The position numbers were made by a program, and so were the translations under genes. This document shows, piece by piece, positions 8,834-15,353 of a DNA stretch of 15,353 nucleotides. This DNA is from Verrucomicrobiales bacterium (lineage in GTDB: Bacteria; Verrucomicrobiota; Verrucomicrobiia; Verrucomicrobiales; DEV007), in contig JACETS010000046.1 of NCBI GenBank assembly GCA_013911195.1, positions 1 through 15,353 of the forward strand, written 5' to 3'. Positions within the stretch are counted from its first letter, which is position 1; each line of letters opens with the position of its first letter. The notes under the pieces were generated by a model that was given only the letters and a program-made list of their open reading frames with translations, was not told the DNA's origin and ran no database searches.

Positions 8834-9433
8834 TTAAAGTGAATCAGCATTTTCACTTAGGTAAGAAGCAACTCCCTCTTTAGTAGGTTGCATATCGGGC
8901 TTAGTTGGATTCCAGCCTGCCGGGCAAACGCCTGCGCCTGATCCAGAGTGAATAGCCGCGTCTAGTAGCCTAAGCGTATCATCTATATCTCTACCAATTG
9001 GAAGATTATTAACTGTTTCACTTTGTACGATTCCTTCAGGATCAATAATAAAAGTTCCTCGTAAAGCGAATGTAGTATCTTCATGAAGCAAATCGAATGC
9101 ATTAGTTAGCGCTCTATCTTCATCACAAAGTAGAGGATAACCGATTGATCCAATTCCACCTTGTTCGACAGGAGTGTTGCGCCAGTTGATGTGAGATTCT
9201 GCATCGTCGATTGAGACACCCAAGACTTGGGCATCACGCTTTTCGAATTCACCGACTCGGTGATCGAAAGCGATCAGTTCAGAAGGTCAGACATATGTAA
9301 AGTCCTTGGGATAGAAAAAGAGAACTAAATATTTACCTTTGTAATCAGATAAAGAAATCTCTTTAACCGACCCATCAGGCATGACTCCATTGGTTTTAAA
9401 ATCTGGTGCGGGTTTATTAACAAGTACTGGCAT
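8834..9433 (-). CDS. prxU: selenocysteine-containing typical 2-Cys peroxiredoxin (UGA at codon 49)
   Basis: A thiol/selenol peroxidase of the AhpC/Prx1 family, 199 residues, that would reduce H2O2, organic hydroperoxides or peroxynitrite in the cytoplasm. Reading from the ATG at 9433 gives MPVLVNKPAPDFK, then FFYPKDFTYV, then an in-frame TGA at codon 49, then PSELIAFD in the same frame through to TAA at 8834. The TGA replaces the peroxidatic cysteine of the P42-x-x-x-T46-x-x-C motif. All else is intact: Arg125 in ALRGTF, the HINWRN and GGIG segments, and the resolving Cys170 in VCPAGW. Codons continue in one frame with family-like sequence on both sides, so this is neither a frameshift nor a decayed gene. 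A SECIS-like hairpin follows the UGA. Sec-containing peroxiredoxins are known (PrxU of Eubacterium acidaminophilum; also reported from marine metagenomes). A gene caller without Sec support would start at TTG 9223 and lose the active site. The main alternative is a base error turning TGC/TGT into TGA. The symbol follows the Sec homologue and is tentative. Confidence 0.87.
9241..9269 (-). promoter_or_regulatory. SECIS-like hairpin downstream of the UGA
   Basis: In the mRNA, UUUCGA + UCACCG pairs with CGGUGA + UCGAAA to give a 12-bp stem with a 2-nt (AU) bulge on the 3' side and a 3-nt apical loop A-G-U. The loop begins 30 nt after the UGA. Bacterial SECIS elements lie within the coding region just after the UGA, with the apical loop roughly 16-37 nt downstream and a G in one of its first two positions; all three hold here. 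The GU in the loop recalls the G-U needed for SelB binding in the E. coli fdhF element. A competing smaller hairpin (UGAUCG/CGAUCA, loop CUUU, 9261-9276) overlaps it but lacks the loop G. Confidence 0.7.
9287..9289 (-). other. in-frame UGA read as selenocysteine (Sec49)
   Basis: TGA on the minus strand, codon 49 of the peroxiredoxin, preceded by DFTYV and followed by PSEL. It stands at the peroxidatic residue, the one position where Cys-to-Sec replacement is catalytically meaningful. The gene's own terminator is TAA, as are those of mutS, the FHA gene, the histidine kinase and serS, so general reassignment of UGA is not needed to explain it. Confidence 0.85.
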
Positions 9434-9603
9434 AAAAATAATAAATTTATAATTAAATGGGGGAGCGTATTCTGGGCCAATTTGGGGTGTCTTTGCAATA
9501 AAACTCGTGAGAATTTATTACAATTCTTACATTCACCTTTTTGGTGGCTTCTCCCTTGCTCTATAAGGTACTAATTGCTAACAATTTGCGAAGAAATGTA
9601 CAA

Positions 9604-10377
9604 TTAGCATGCTGGGATGCTGATCCAAAATATCGTTGAATCTCCGTCACTTTTTACTCCTAGGCGCATATTCATCTGTTTAGCAAGAACGGCAGAGGTC
9701 GTTAATCCAATACCGAAATGGGCACTTTCCTTAGAACTGTAAAAAGGTTCCCATATTTTAGAGATTTTATCTGCCGGAATTTCACTTCCTGTATTTTGAA
9801 CTAGAATGTCGACGCAGTTGTCCTCGGTCTTAGTGAATTCCCCAGGGTTAAATACACGAATTGAAGCTTGGCCACCCCCTGAAGAAGCTGCTTCGGCAGC
9901 ATTTTTCAAAAGCTCCAATATAATAGTCTTTAGGCGGGATGGATCCGCATTTACTTTATTGGTTTTTTGCGGGCAATTGATCTCAAAAGGAACATTTTGC
10001 AGAGTAAATGGTTCTCTCAAATTATCTTCAATCATAGCAATGAGTTCAGAAATCACTAATTCTTGTGTTGTTATTTGAGAACATCCACCAGCAGGAAGAA
10101 TTTTTTCTGATAATTTAGAAGCATTATTAGCGGCTTCTTTCATATGCCCAATATTTTCTATAACTGATTCATCTACAGACTCATCCATCATTATAAGGCT
10201 TGAGAAACCCTGAATAACCGCCAACAAATTATTCAATTTATGCGTCATTCCTCGCAATAATAACCCATAAAATTCAGCGTTAGTATTTTCGTCAATCGTG
10301 AACTGATTCGAAAAAGTGAACTGAGACTCTGAGGAAAGGCCAATTATTGTATTTTCCATAAAAACGCTATTTACCAC
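9604..10377 (-). CDS. small soluble sensor histidine kinase
   Basis: A cytoplasmic histidine kinase of up to 257 residues with no membrane segment, no recognisable sensor domain and no receiver domain. The dimerisation/phosphoacceptor H-box is THKLNNLLAVIQGF with His46 as the likely phosphorylation site. The HATPase_c domain follows: N-box ELLKNAAEAA with Glu155 and Asn159, a G1 box reading VQNTGSEIP where the usual Asp is Asn195, the F-box-like IWEPFYSS and the G2 box FGIGLTTS. The Asn for Asp change is seen in other kinases, so activity is plausible but not certain. The start is unsure: GTG at 10377 gives the full length, and ATG at 10359 is six codons in; neither has a Shine-Dalgarno. It lies 170 bp upstream of the peroxiredoxin and 80 bp downstream of birA on the same strand. 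No response regulator is in the window, so the partner and signal are unknown. Confidence 0.85.
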   Translation of the reverse strand: MVNSVFMENTIIGLSSESQFTFSNQFTIDENTNAEFYGLLLRGMTHKLNNLLAVIQGFSSLIMMDESVDESVIENIGHMKEAANNASKLSEKILPAGGCSQITTQELVISELIAMIEDNLREPFTLQNVPFEINCPQKTNKVNADPSRLKTIILELLKNAAEAASSGGGQASIRVFNPGEFTKTEDNCVDILVQNTGSEIPADKISKIWEPFYSSKESAHFGIGLTTSAVLAKQMNMRLGVKSDGDSTIFWISIPAC

Positions 10378-10457
10378 AATTTAAAGGGTTTATAAGTTTT
10401 AGCCAATCGAAAATTTAGAAAAATTTAATATTAAAAGAATCTAATGAATATATCAGA

Positions 10458-11285
10458 TTAAATTAATCGTAACTCATGGGCTGAACTTATCTTTTCGATT
10501 TCAGATTCTTTTCCATTGGCATTATCTTTTTGGATAATGAGTTCACCTTCTGTGCCGAAATCGATAACCTTACCTGAAACTGAGCTCCCACCGGAAAGTT
10601 GAACCTCAACATTTTTCCCGTAAACAAAACTCGACTCTTTTACCTCACTTAATATATCGGGAAAATTGTTGTAGCACCTTTTTATTTGAATATTTAATTC
10701 AGTTAGAACTTGTTCAGCTATTAAAAATCTATCTAGCTCATTATGCTCCAAATCTGATTGTATAGATAACGAGGTTGCTGGTGTTCTATATGAATTACTA
10801 AAGTCTTCTTTTTTGGAATTTATGTTCAGACCGACACCAATGATCGCAATGCCCATATTATTATTAATAATTTCGGGGTAACTCTCAACTAAGATGCCGG
10901 CTACTTTACAGTTGTTAATATAAATATCGTTTGGCCACTTGATCGAGGCATCAAGATTTAATTTTTTGAGACTATTGGATATTCCTAAAGCAGTCGCATG
11001 CGTGAAACGTGTCCAATACGTTGGATTAAATGTTGGTGACAGAGCAATTGAAAATAAAAGATCTTTGGATTTTCTAGATTCCCATTTTGCCCCCCTTCTA
11101 CCCTTTCCGTGACTTTGCCAATTAGCGAATAATACAAAACCATTATGAACCAACTTTGGTTCTTCCTTAATAATACTTAATATTTCCTCGTTGGTTGATC
11201 GACATTTTTCAATCAATCTAATTTTCCAACTGCAATCGTTCTTCGATATTGCTTTTTGAATTTTTTCAATGCCGTGCCCGTTCAT
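10458..11285 (-). CDS. birA: biotin--[acetyl-CoA-carboxylase] ligase
   Basis: Biotin protein ligase, 275 residues. It activates biotin with ATP to biotinyl-AMP and transfers it to the lysine of the biotin carboxyl carrier protein of acetyl-CoA carboxylase and related enzymes. Visible signatures are CRSTNEE near 28-34, the adenylate-binding loop GKGRRGAKW at 60-68 and the catalytic KWPND at 116-120 with KVAGILVE at 127-134. The C-terminal SH3-like domain has VSGKVIDFGTEGELII. There is no N-terminal winged helix, so this is the monofunctional class I form and should not repress biotin genes as E. coli BirA does. Its ATG at 11285 lies 12 bp after nadC, so the two very likely form an operon with nadC first. 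Confidence 0.95.
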   Translation of the reverse strand: MNGHGIEKIQKAISKNDCSWKIRLIEKCRSTNEEILSIIKEEPKLVHNGFVLFANWQSHGKGRRGAKWESRKSKDLLFSIALSPTFNPTYWTRFTHATALGISNSLKKLNLDASIKWPNDIYINNCKVAGILVESYPEIINNNMGIAIIGVGLNINSKKEDFSNSYRTPATSLSIQSDLEHNELDRFLIAEQVLTELNIQIKRCYNNFPDILSEVKESSFVYGKNVEVQLSGGSSVSGKVIDFGTEGELIIQKDNANGKESEIEKISSAHELRLI

Positions 11286-11297
11286 CGTTTAGAATAA

Positions 11298-12146
11298 TCA
11301 CGTTTCTAACTCCAAAGATAAATCAACAGAGATAGCAGAATGCGTTAATGCTCCTACAGAAATAAGATCAACACCGGTCTCGGCATATTGAATTACGGTA
11401 TCCAGATTAATTCCTCCACTGGCTTCAAATTTGATTTTTCCTCTCCTTAGCGAGACTGCCTCTGATATTTCAGTTATCGCCATATTATCTAGAAGGATGA
11501 AATCAACACCCTCCATTTTTACGAATTCATTTACTTGTTCAAGAGTATCTGCCTCAAGTTCTAGACGTATCGATGGATATTGTTTTTTGAAAGCATTTAT
11601 TTTTTGCTGCAAAGATCTTGGGTCGGATTCATTGGTGAGATGATTATCTTTTAACATAGCCATATCAAAAAGCCCCATTCTGTGATTCAATCCACCACCT
11701 GATTTGACAGCCATTTTTTCAAGCACTCTCCATCCAGGTGTTGTTTTTCTTGTGTCCAGTATCTTTGCATTAGTCCCTTTGACTGCATCAACGTATTTTT
11801 TGGTGATAGTAGCTATGCCCGATAATCTCTGAAGAAAATTCAAAGCTATTCTTTCAGTGGAAAGAATGGAACAGGATTTACCCGACAGAGATATTATTAC
11901 GTCACCAGTACTAGCAATTGATCCGGATGGAAGTTCAACCTTGACTTCAATATTTGGATCAAGTCTTTTAAAAACTCTTTCCGCAATCTCAGACCCGGCG
12001 ATTACACAATTTTCTTTTGCTATGATAGTGCCACTAGATAGAGAATTGTTATCAATGAAAAAATTTGAGGTTATGTCTCCCGCATCACCAAGATCTTCTT
12101 TCAAAGCGATTTCAATCAGAGTGTCCAATATGGAATTATCTTTCAT
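11298..12146 (-). CDS. nadC: nicotinate-nucleotide pyrophosphorylase (carboxylating)
   Basis: Quinolinate phosphoribosyltransferase, 282 residues, normal length. It converts quinolinate and PRPP to nicotinate mononucleotide, CO2 and PPi in de novo NAD synthesis. Recognisable motifs are EDLGDAGDIT (17-26), the substrate-binding DTRKTTPGWR (131-140), GGGLNHRMGLFD (150-161), KDNH (166-169), the acidic LELEAD strand, LLDNM and the phosphate-binding ASGGIN near the C-terminus. All residues expected for quinolinate and PRPP binding appear present. It is followed 12 bp later by birA. The nadA and nadB partners are not in the window. The ATG at 12146 has no Shine-Dalgarno ahead of it. Confidence 0.97.
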   Translation of the reverse strand: MKDNSILDTLIEIALKEDLGDAGDITSNFFIDNNSLSSGTIIAKENCVIAGSEIAERVFKRLDPNIEVKVELPSGSIASTGDVIISLSGKSCSILSTERIALNFLQRLSGIATITKKYVDAVKGTNAKILDTRKTTPGWRVLEKMAVKSGGGLNHRMGLFDMAMLKDNHLTNESDPRSLQQKINAFKKQYPSIRLELEADTLEQVNEFVKMEGVDFILLDNMAITEISEAVSLRRGKIKFEASGGINLDTVIQYAETGVDLISVGALTHSAISVDLSLELET

Positions 12147-12229
12147 TCAATAAAAGCGCATATTTTTATGGCCTTGATTACAACGCTTTTACAAATCTCG
12201 CGTTGATTGGACAAGTTTTATAGTGATAT

Positions 12230-12249
12230 AGCTTTTAGATTCAAAAGCT
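12230..12249 (-). terminator. hairpin after the 62-residue membrane gene
   Basis: A perfect 7-bp stem AGCTTTT / AAAAGCT with a six-base loop begins directly after the TAA of the upstream small gene. No U-run follows it on the minus strand, so it is a weak terminator candidate, but its position next to the stop is suggestive. The rest of the spacer (12147-12229) should hold the nadC-birA promoter, which I cannot place with confidence. Confidence 0.3.
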
Positions 12250-12438
12250 TTAATCCCCATAATTCTTTCCTTTGCCAGCTCTTATTATAAGCCAAACCAT
12301 TACTGTCGAAAGGAGGAAAAAAATAATAGTTAACCAAAAAAATAATGATCCTGGTTCAAAAAAACCAGTCGGTGCTCCGCCAGTTTGAACAATTTCTATG
12401 GCTTTTTGTTTTGGGTTAGCTATTCCTAATAAGTTCAT
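12250..12438 (-). CDS. small single-pass membrane protein, unknown function
   Basis: A 62-residue protein that I do not recognise. Residues 1-30 are mildly polar with GGAPTGFFEPGS; residues about 32-52 form one strong membrane helix (SLFFWLTIIFFLLSTVMVWL); the tail is basic (RAGKGKNYGD). By the positive-inside rule the C-terminus is probably cytoplasmic. It lies 87 bp downstream of serS on the same strand and is followed at once by a hairpin. There is no competing reading frame on the other strand, and a membrane helix with a basic flank is unlikely by chance, so I think it is real. The start has no Shine-Dalgarno beyond AAAG next to the ATG. Confidence 0.6.
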   Translation of the reverse strand: MNLLGIANPKQKAIEIVQTGGAPTGFFEPGSLFFWLTIIFFLLSTVMVWLIIRAGKGKNYGD

Positions 12439-12525
12439 CTTTAAATCGGTTTAGATGTTCTACTTTCTCCTAACTTTTGCTGATGTCCAGTCACTAAAAA
12501 GTATTTTTAATTAATGGTTTAATTA

Positions 12526-13806
12526 TTAAGACCCCTTAATTGAGCTATCTCCAAAATATGGCTGTAATGCGCTAGGAATATCGATACTGCCATCCTCTCT
12601 TTGGTAAGTTTCAAGTAAAGCCACATAGAGTCGAGGCAGTGCTGTGCCGGATCCATTTAGGGTGTGAGCAAATAGATTTTTTCCAGTTTCAGCATCTTTA
12701 AATCTTAATTTCATTCTTCTCGCCTGATAGTCCTCAAAGTTTGAGCAACTAGAAACCTCCAGATATTCATTCTGGCCTGGTGCCCAGACCTCAAGGTCGT
12801 AAGTTTTGGCAGCGCTAAAACCTAGGTCACCGGTGCAGAGTTCAATTCGTCGATAGTGTAGACCGAGTGTTTCTAGAATACTTTCAGCATCTTCGGTGAG
12901 CGATTCGAGTTCGTCGTACGAATTGTCAGGGTGCACAATTTTTACGAGTTCAACTTTATCAAACTGATGCATTCGAATGAGGCCACGATTTCCAGTGCCG
13001 GCAGAACCTGCTTCTCTTCTAAAGCATGGTGTGTGTGCAGTGTATTTGATTGGTAATTCCTCATGTGAAAGAATCTTTTCTCTTTCGATATTCGTAACCG
13101 GTACTTCTGCAGTTGGTGCTAGGAACATCTGGTTTTGTTCGATACCGTACATGTCTTCTTCAAATTTGGGTAATTGCCCTGTCCCAATCATGCAGCTTCT
13201 ATCAACAACATAGGGGGGACTGATTTCTGTATACCCATTTTCTTCAGTTTGTTTATCGAGTAAAAACTGAATCAGAGAGCGTTGTAATTTAGCTCCTTGT
13301 CCTCGAAACAAAGCAAAGCCACTTCCTGCAATTTTTGATGCCGAATCAAAATCAATGAGATTTAACCGTTCTGCAATTTCTACATGATTTTGCATTCCCG
13401 AGTTGTGAGGAATTTTATCACCCCATTCTTTGATCACGGGGTTAGATGTTTCATCATCCCCGATAGGACATTTTTCATGAGGAATATTTGGAATTGATAA
13501 TAAAAGATTATTCTGGATTTCGTCAGCTTCCTCGACTTCTTCAGACAGTCTCTTTAGACGTGCCCCTATCTCTCGAACTGATGATTCGACTTCTGTGGTA
13601 TCTTCTCCAGCTTTTTTTCGTTCTCCAATTTCTTTGGATTTAGCATTTCTTTCTCCCTGCAATGATTGTTTCTCTGTTTCAATTAGCCGCCGCTTTTCAT
13701 CACAACCCAAAAGAGATTCAATAAGATCATGAGCCTCGACTTTACGAGTTTGAAGTCGGTCCTTAATTTTTTCAGGTTCTTGACGAATGCGTTTGATGTC
13801 TAGCAT
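12526..13806 (-). CDS. serS: seryl-tRNA synthetase
   Basis: Class II seryl-tRNA synthetase, 426 residues, charges tRNA-Ser with serine. In bacteria that use selenocysteine it also serylates tRNA-Sec, the first step in making Sec-tRNA, so it would support the peroxiredoxin in this window, though no special genetic link is implied. The N-terminal tRNA-binding antiparallel coiled-coil arm spans about residues 30-100. The catalytic core shows TAEVPVTN, motif 2 FRREAGSAGTGNRGLIRMHQ (from about residue 260) and motif 3 NGSGTALPRLYVALLE with ETYQREDGS (from about 383). Length is typical. The ATG at 13806 begins MLDIKRIRQEPE, matching family N-termini. It is preceded by a good -10 element. Confidence 0.98.
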   Translation of the reverse strand: MLDIKRIRQEPEKIKDRLQTRKVEAHDLIESLLGCDEKRRLIETEKQSLQGERNAKSKEIGERKKAGEDTTEVESSVREIGARLKRLSEEVEEADEIQNNLLLSIPNIPHEKCPIGDDETSNPVIKEWGDKIPHNSGMQNHVEIAERLNLIDFDSASKIAGSGFALFRGQGAKLQRSLIQFLLDKQTEENGYTEISPPYVVDRSCMIGTGQLPKFEEDMYGIEQNQMFLAPTAEVPVTNIEREKILSHEELPIKYTAHTPCFRREAGSAGTGNRGLIRMHQFDKVELVKIVHPDNSYDELESLTEDAESILETLGLHYRRIELCTGDLGFSAAKTYDLEVWAPGQNEYLEVSSCSNFEDYQARRMKLRFKDAETGKNLFAHTLNGSGTALPRLYVALLETYQREDGSIDIPSALQPYFGDSSIKGS

Positions 13807-13873
13807 GGAGACAGATTTGAGAGTTGATTCTTAGTTAGTAAAATTACTGATTTGGAAGGTAAAAAAACCAAAA

Positions 13874-13879
13874 ATTATA
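13874..13879 (-). promoter_or_regulatory. extended -10 promoter element for serS
   Basis: On the minus strand TGT-TATAAT forms an exact -10 hexamer with the TGn extension, 67 bp upstream of the serS ATG. No strong -35 hexamer is seen at normal spacing, as is common with extended -10 promoters. Confidence 0.45.
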
Positions 13880-13951
13880 ACAAATCAATTTCTTCAAACC
13901 TAGTGCTTTTTTTGATTAATACACGGAAATTTGTCTAAATAATAGGCAGTC

Positions 13952-13980
13952 TTGATAAAAATGACGGAAGAAAGTATTTA
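13952..13980 (+). promoter_or_regulatory. candidate promoter for the membrane gene pair
   Basis: TTGATA and TATTTA are separated by exactly 17 bp on the plus strand, 53 bp upstream of the proposed TTG start at 14034. This fits a sigma-70-type promoter. It lies in the divergent spacer shared with serS (13807-14033), which is AT-rich and holds no other feature I can see. Confidence 0.35.
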
Positions 13981-14033
13981 AAGATTATAAGGAACAGTGC
14001 TTGAGAGTTGTTTTTCTTAAATAAAATGGGTAA

Positions 14034-15065
14034 TTGAAGTTCTTGTCAGAAGAAAATAAAGGCTCCAAAGATTTTAAGACCAAATTATTTATTTGGTCTA
14101 TAGGATTCTTTTCTGGGTTGGCATCAGCCATTAATTCTGAAGCATCATCGGGTAGAGACCCTGATTTGAGAACCCTGATCTTAAAAATATTTATATTTAG
14201 TTTTCTTGGGGGACTAGTCTTTTTATTCATTTGGAAAATTTTAATTTCGCTGTCAAAAAAAATAGCCACTAATGAAAAGAATCTAAAAAGATATAAAGAA
14301 AATAGTCGGTGGCCTTTTATTCTATTTTTAAGCTCTTTTCTTGGTGCTTGGGGTATTCAATTTAACATTCTTACTACTGGAGTTATTTGGATTTTATTCA
14401 TTTTGGGTCAGTTGGTTGTATTAAATGTTTCAACCAAAGGATTGGCCTACAAAACTATTAGATCATCCAAATCAATTATAGCTGGTTTGTTTATGCTGTC
14501 TGGAATAGCAGCTCTTGTGTATCAGGTCGTTTGGCAACGGCTTCTTTTCACTTTGTTTGGTGTAAATATTGAATCAGTCACACTAATAGTTTCGATATTT
14601 ATGTTTGGATTAGGGGTCGGTGCTTTTGCCGGAGGTTGGTTGTCTGAAAGATTTTCAAAAAAACTACCAGAGCTTTTTTTATGGATTGAAATAGGCATTG
14701 CTATTTTTGGTTTTGTGAGCATCCCTTTAATCGAACTCGTAGGTCATATTGCATCGGAAATGAATACTACTGGAATTGGGCTAGCAGTTTACTTAGTATT
14801 ATTTTTTCCCACACTTTGCATGGGTGCTACACTCCCCATCCTAGTCGCTTATCTACATAAAGAGAACACTAGACTTGGTGCCTCTGTAGGACTTCTCTAT
14901 ACATTTAATACAATAGGATCAGCCCTGGCTTGTTTTTTAACTGCAGGAATTCTTTTCCGATTTTTGGGATTAACAGGCTCTGTATGGTTTGCTGCAAGTT
15001 GTAATCTTCTGACCGGAGCCCTAGTTTTCATTTACTGCAAGAGCAAAGGGTTCAAATCAATTTAA
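14034..15065 (+). CDS. polytopic membrane protein, spermidine synthase-associated MFS-like family
   Basis: A 343-residue integral membrane protein with about nine or ten hydrophobic segments. The part from residue 150 has the hallmark of the transporter-like membrane region found fused to spermidine synthase domains: SGIAALVYQVVWQRLL, then FMFGLGVGAFAGGWLSER, and later FPTLCMGATLPIL and GLLYTFNTIGSALAC. The SAM-binding aminopropyltransferase domain of those fusions is absent here, and the protein stops after the membrane part. The first ~145 residues add about four membrane helices that I do not recognise. The start is TTG at 14034: an in-frame TAA lies just upstream and no ATG occurs until about residue 153, after those helices. 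The next gene starts 3 bp after the stop and belongs to the same family. Substrate is unknown; polyamine handling should not be assumed. Confidence 0.75.
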   Translation: MKFLSEENKGSKDFKTKLFIWSIGFFSGLASAINSEASSGRDPDLRTLILKIFIFSFLGGLVFLFIWKILISLSKKIATNEKNLKRYKENSRWPFILFLSSFLGAWGIQFNILTTGVIWILFILGQLVVLNVSTKGLAYKTIRSSKSIIAGLFMLSGIAALVYQVVWQRLLFTLFGVNIESVTLIVSIFMFGLGVGAFAGGWLSERFSKKLPELFLWIEIGIAIFGFVSIPLIELVGHIASEMNTTGIGLAVYLVLFFPTLCMGATLPILVAYLHKENTRLGASVGLLYTFNTIGSALACFLTAGILFRFLGLTGSVWFAASCNLLTGALVFIYCKSKGFKSI

Positions 15066-15068
15066 GAG

Positions 15069-15353
15069 ATGACTAAAAAAACCAATATAATTATTAGTCA
15101 ATCGCCTGCATTAATCATGGCTTTTTTTGTAGGGGCTATATCTCTTTCTCAAGAAATTATTTGGATTAGAATTTTGAGTTTTTCCTCTGCTGGTGCACCA
15201 ACAACATTCGCCCATACTCTTGGCAGCTTTCTAATAGGTATAGCTATAGGGGCTATGATTGGTCGACGGGTATGCAATTTACAAAGAGATTTTCTTTCTT
15301 GGTCTTCCTGGATGCTGGTTTTTTGTTCAGTATTTTTTTATGTAGCTTTACCT
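15069..15353 (+). CDS. second membrane protein of the same family, 3' truncated by the window
   Basis: An open frame of 95 codons running off the end. It starts at ATG 15069, three bases after the stop of the preceding gene, so the two are surely translated from one message. It begins MTKKTNIIISQSPALIMAFF and continues with GAISLSQEIIWIRILSF and GSFLIGIAIGAMIGRR, the same membrane-domain pattern as the previous gene (outward loop, E-x-x-W-x-R-x-L, then G-rich helix and Arg pair). At least two to three membrane helices are visible. Whether a spermidine synthase-like domain follows cannot be seen. The two may be halves of one transporter-like complex. Confidence 0.7.
   Translation, partial: MTKKTNIIISQSPALIMAFFVGAISLSQEIIWIRILSFSSAGAPTTFAHTLGSFLIGIAIGAMIGRRVCNLQRDFLSWSSWMLVFCSVFFYVALP

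Noticed and set aside
8834..9223. A 129-residue peroxiredoxin fragment from TTG 9223, or a peroxiredoxin pseudogene
   Set aside because: The frame is continuous with family-like sequence on both sides of a single TGA that falls exactly on the catalytic Cys, with no other damage. Selenocysteine explains this better than decay.
9287..9289. UGA reassigned to Trp or Gly (alternative genetic code)
   Set aside because: Trp is encoded by TGG throughout, no other gene in the window has an in-frame TGA, and Trp or Gly at the peroxidatic position would inactivate the enzyme.
9438..9453. A PerR/Fur-like AT-rich inverted repeat just upstream of the peroxiredoxin start
   Set aside because: The palindrome is imperfect (two mismatches per eight-base half) and the region is so AT-rich that such matches are expected by chance.
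10377..10457. A promoter for the histidine kinase (TATAAA with an upstream TTGGCT)
   Set aside because: The hexamers are only about 6 bp apart, which is not a working spacing.
13985..14269. A 94-residue minus-strand frame overlapping the start of the membrane gene
   Set aside because: It shadows the hydrophobic plus-strand gene, has no recognisable domain, and the plus-strand frame belongs to a known membrane family.

Overview
The window is AT-rich bacterial chromosome carrying housekeeping genes (mutS, serS, nadC, birA), a secreted calcium-binding propeller protein, a very long FHA/coiled-coil protein and part of a membrane gene pair. The secreted protein combines seven VCBS/FG-GAP repeats, thrombospondin type 3 repeats and a short C-terminal domain ending in a 'FYRFAVEK'-like tail. 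I associate that layout with marine Verrucomicrobiota, so a marine verrucomicrobial relative is my best guess for the host. This is inference from protein style, not from a marker gene. Almost no gene has a recognisable Shine-Dalgarno sequence.

Layout: mutS (55-2520, minus) is divergent from the secreted propeller protein (2720-4399, plus). That gene converges on a 1441-residue FHA/coiled-coil protein (4452-8777, minus). Upstream of it on the same strand come a peroxiredoxin (8834-9433), a small cytoplasmic histidine kinase (9604-10377), birA (10458-11285) with nadC (11298-12146) 12 bp ahead of it, a 62-residue membrane protein (12250-12438) and serS (12526-13806). Divergent from serS on the plus strand are two adjoining genes of the spermidine synthase-associated transporter-like membrane family (14034-15065, and 15069 running off the end). 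No rRNA, tRNA, mobile element or CRISPR array was seen, and no gene-free stretch exceeds about 230 bp.

The main discovery is the peroxiredoxin. Its reading frame is intact from 9433 to 8834 except for one in-frame TGA at codon 49, exactly where the peroxidatic cysteine of the P-x-x-x-T-x-x-C motif belongs. The resolving Cys170, the catalytic Thr46 and Arg125 are all present. About 17 nt after the UGA the message can form a 12-bp hairpin with a small A-G-U apical loop, which fits the general rules for a bacterial SECIS element. The gene is therefore best read as a selenocysteine-containing typical 2-Cys peroxiredoxin of 199 residues, not a pseudogene or the 129-residue fragment a standard gene caller would give. 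The selenocysteine machinery (selA, selB, selC, selD) is not in the window.

A second notable item is the FHA/coiled-coil protein, whose last ~110 residues resemble the helical and beta domains of the DnaK exchange factor GrpE. This would be an unusual FHA - giant coiled coil - GrpE-like architecture.
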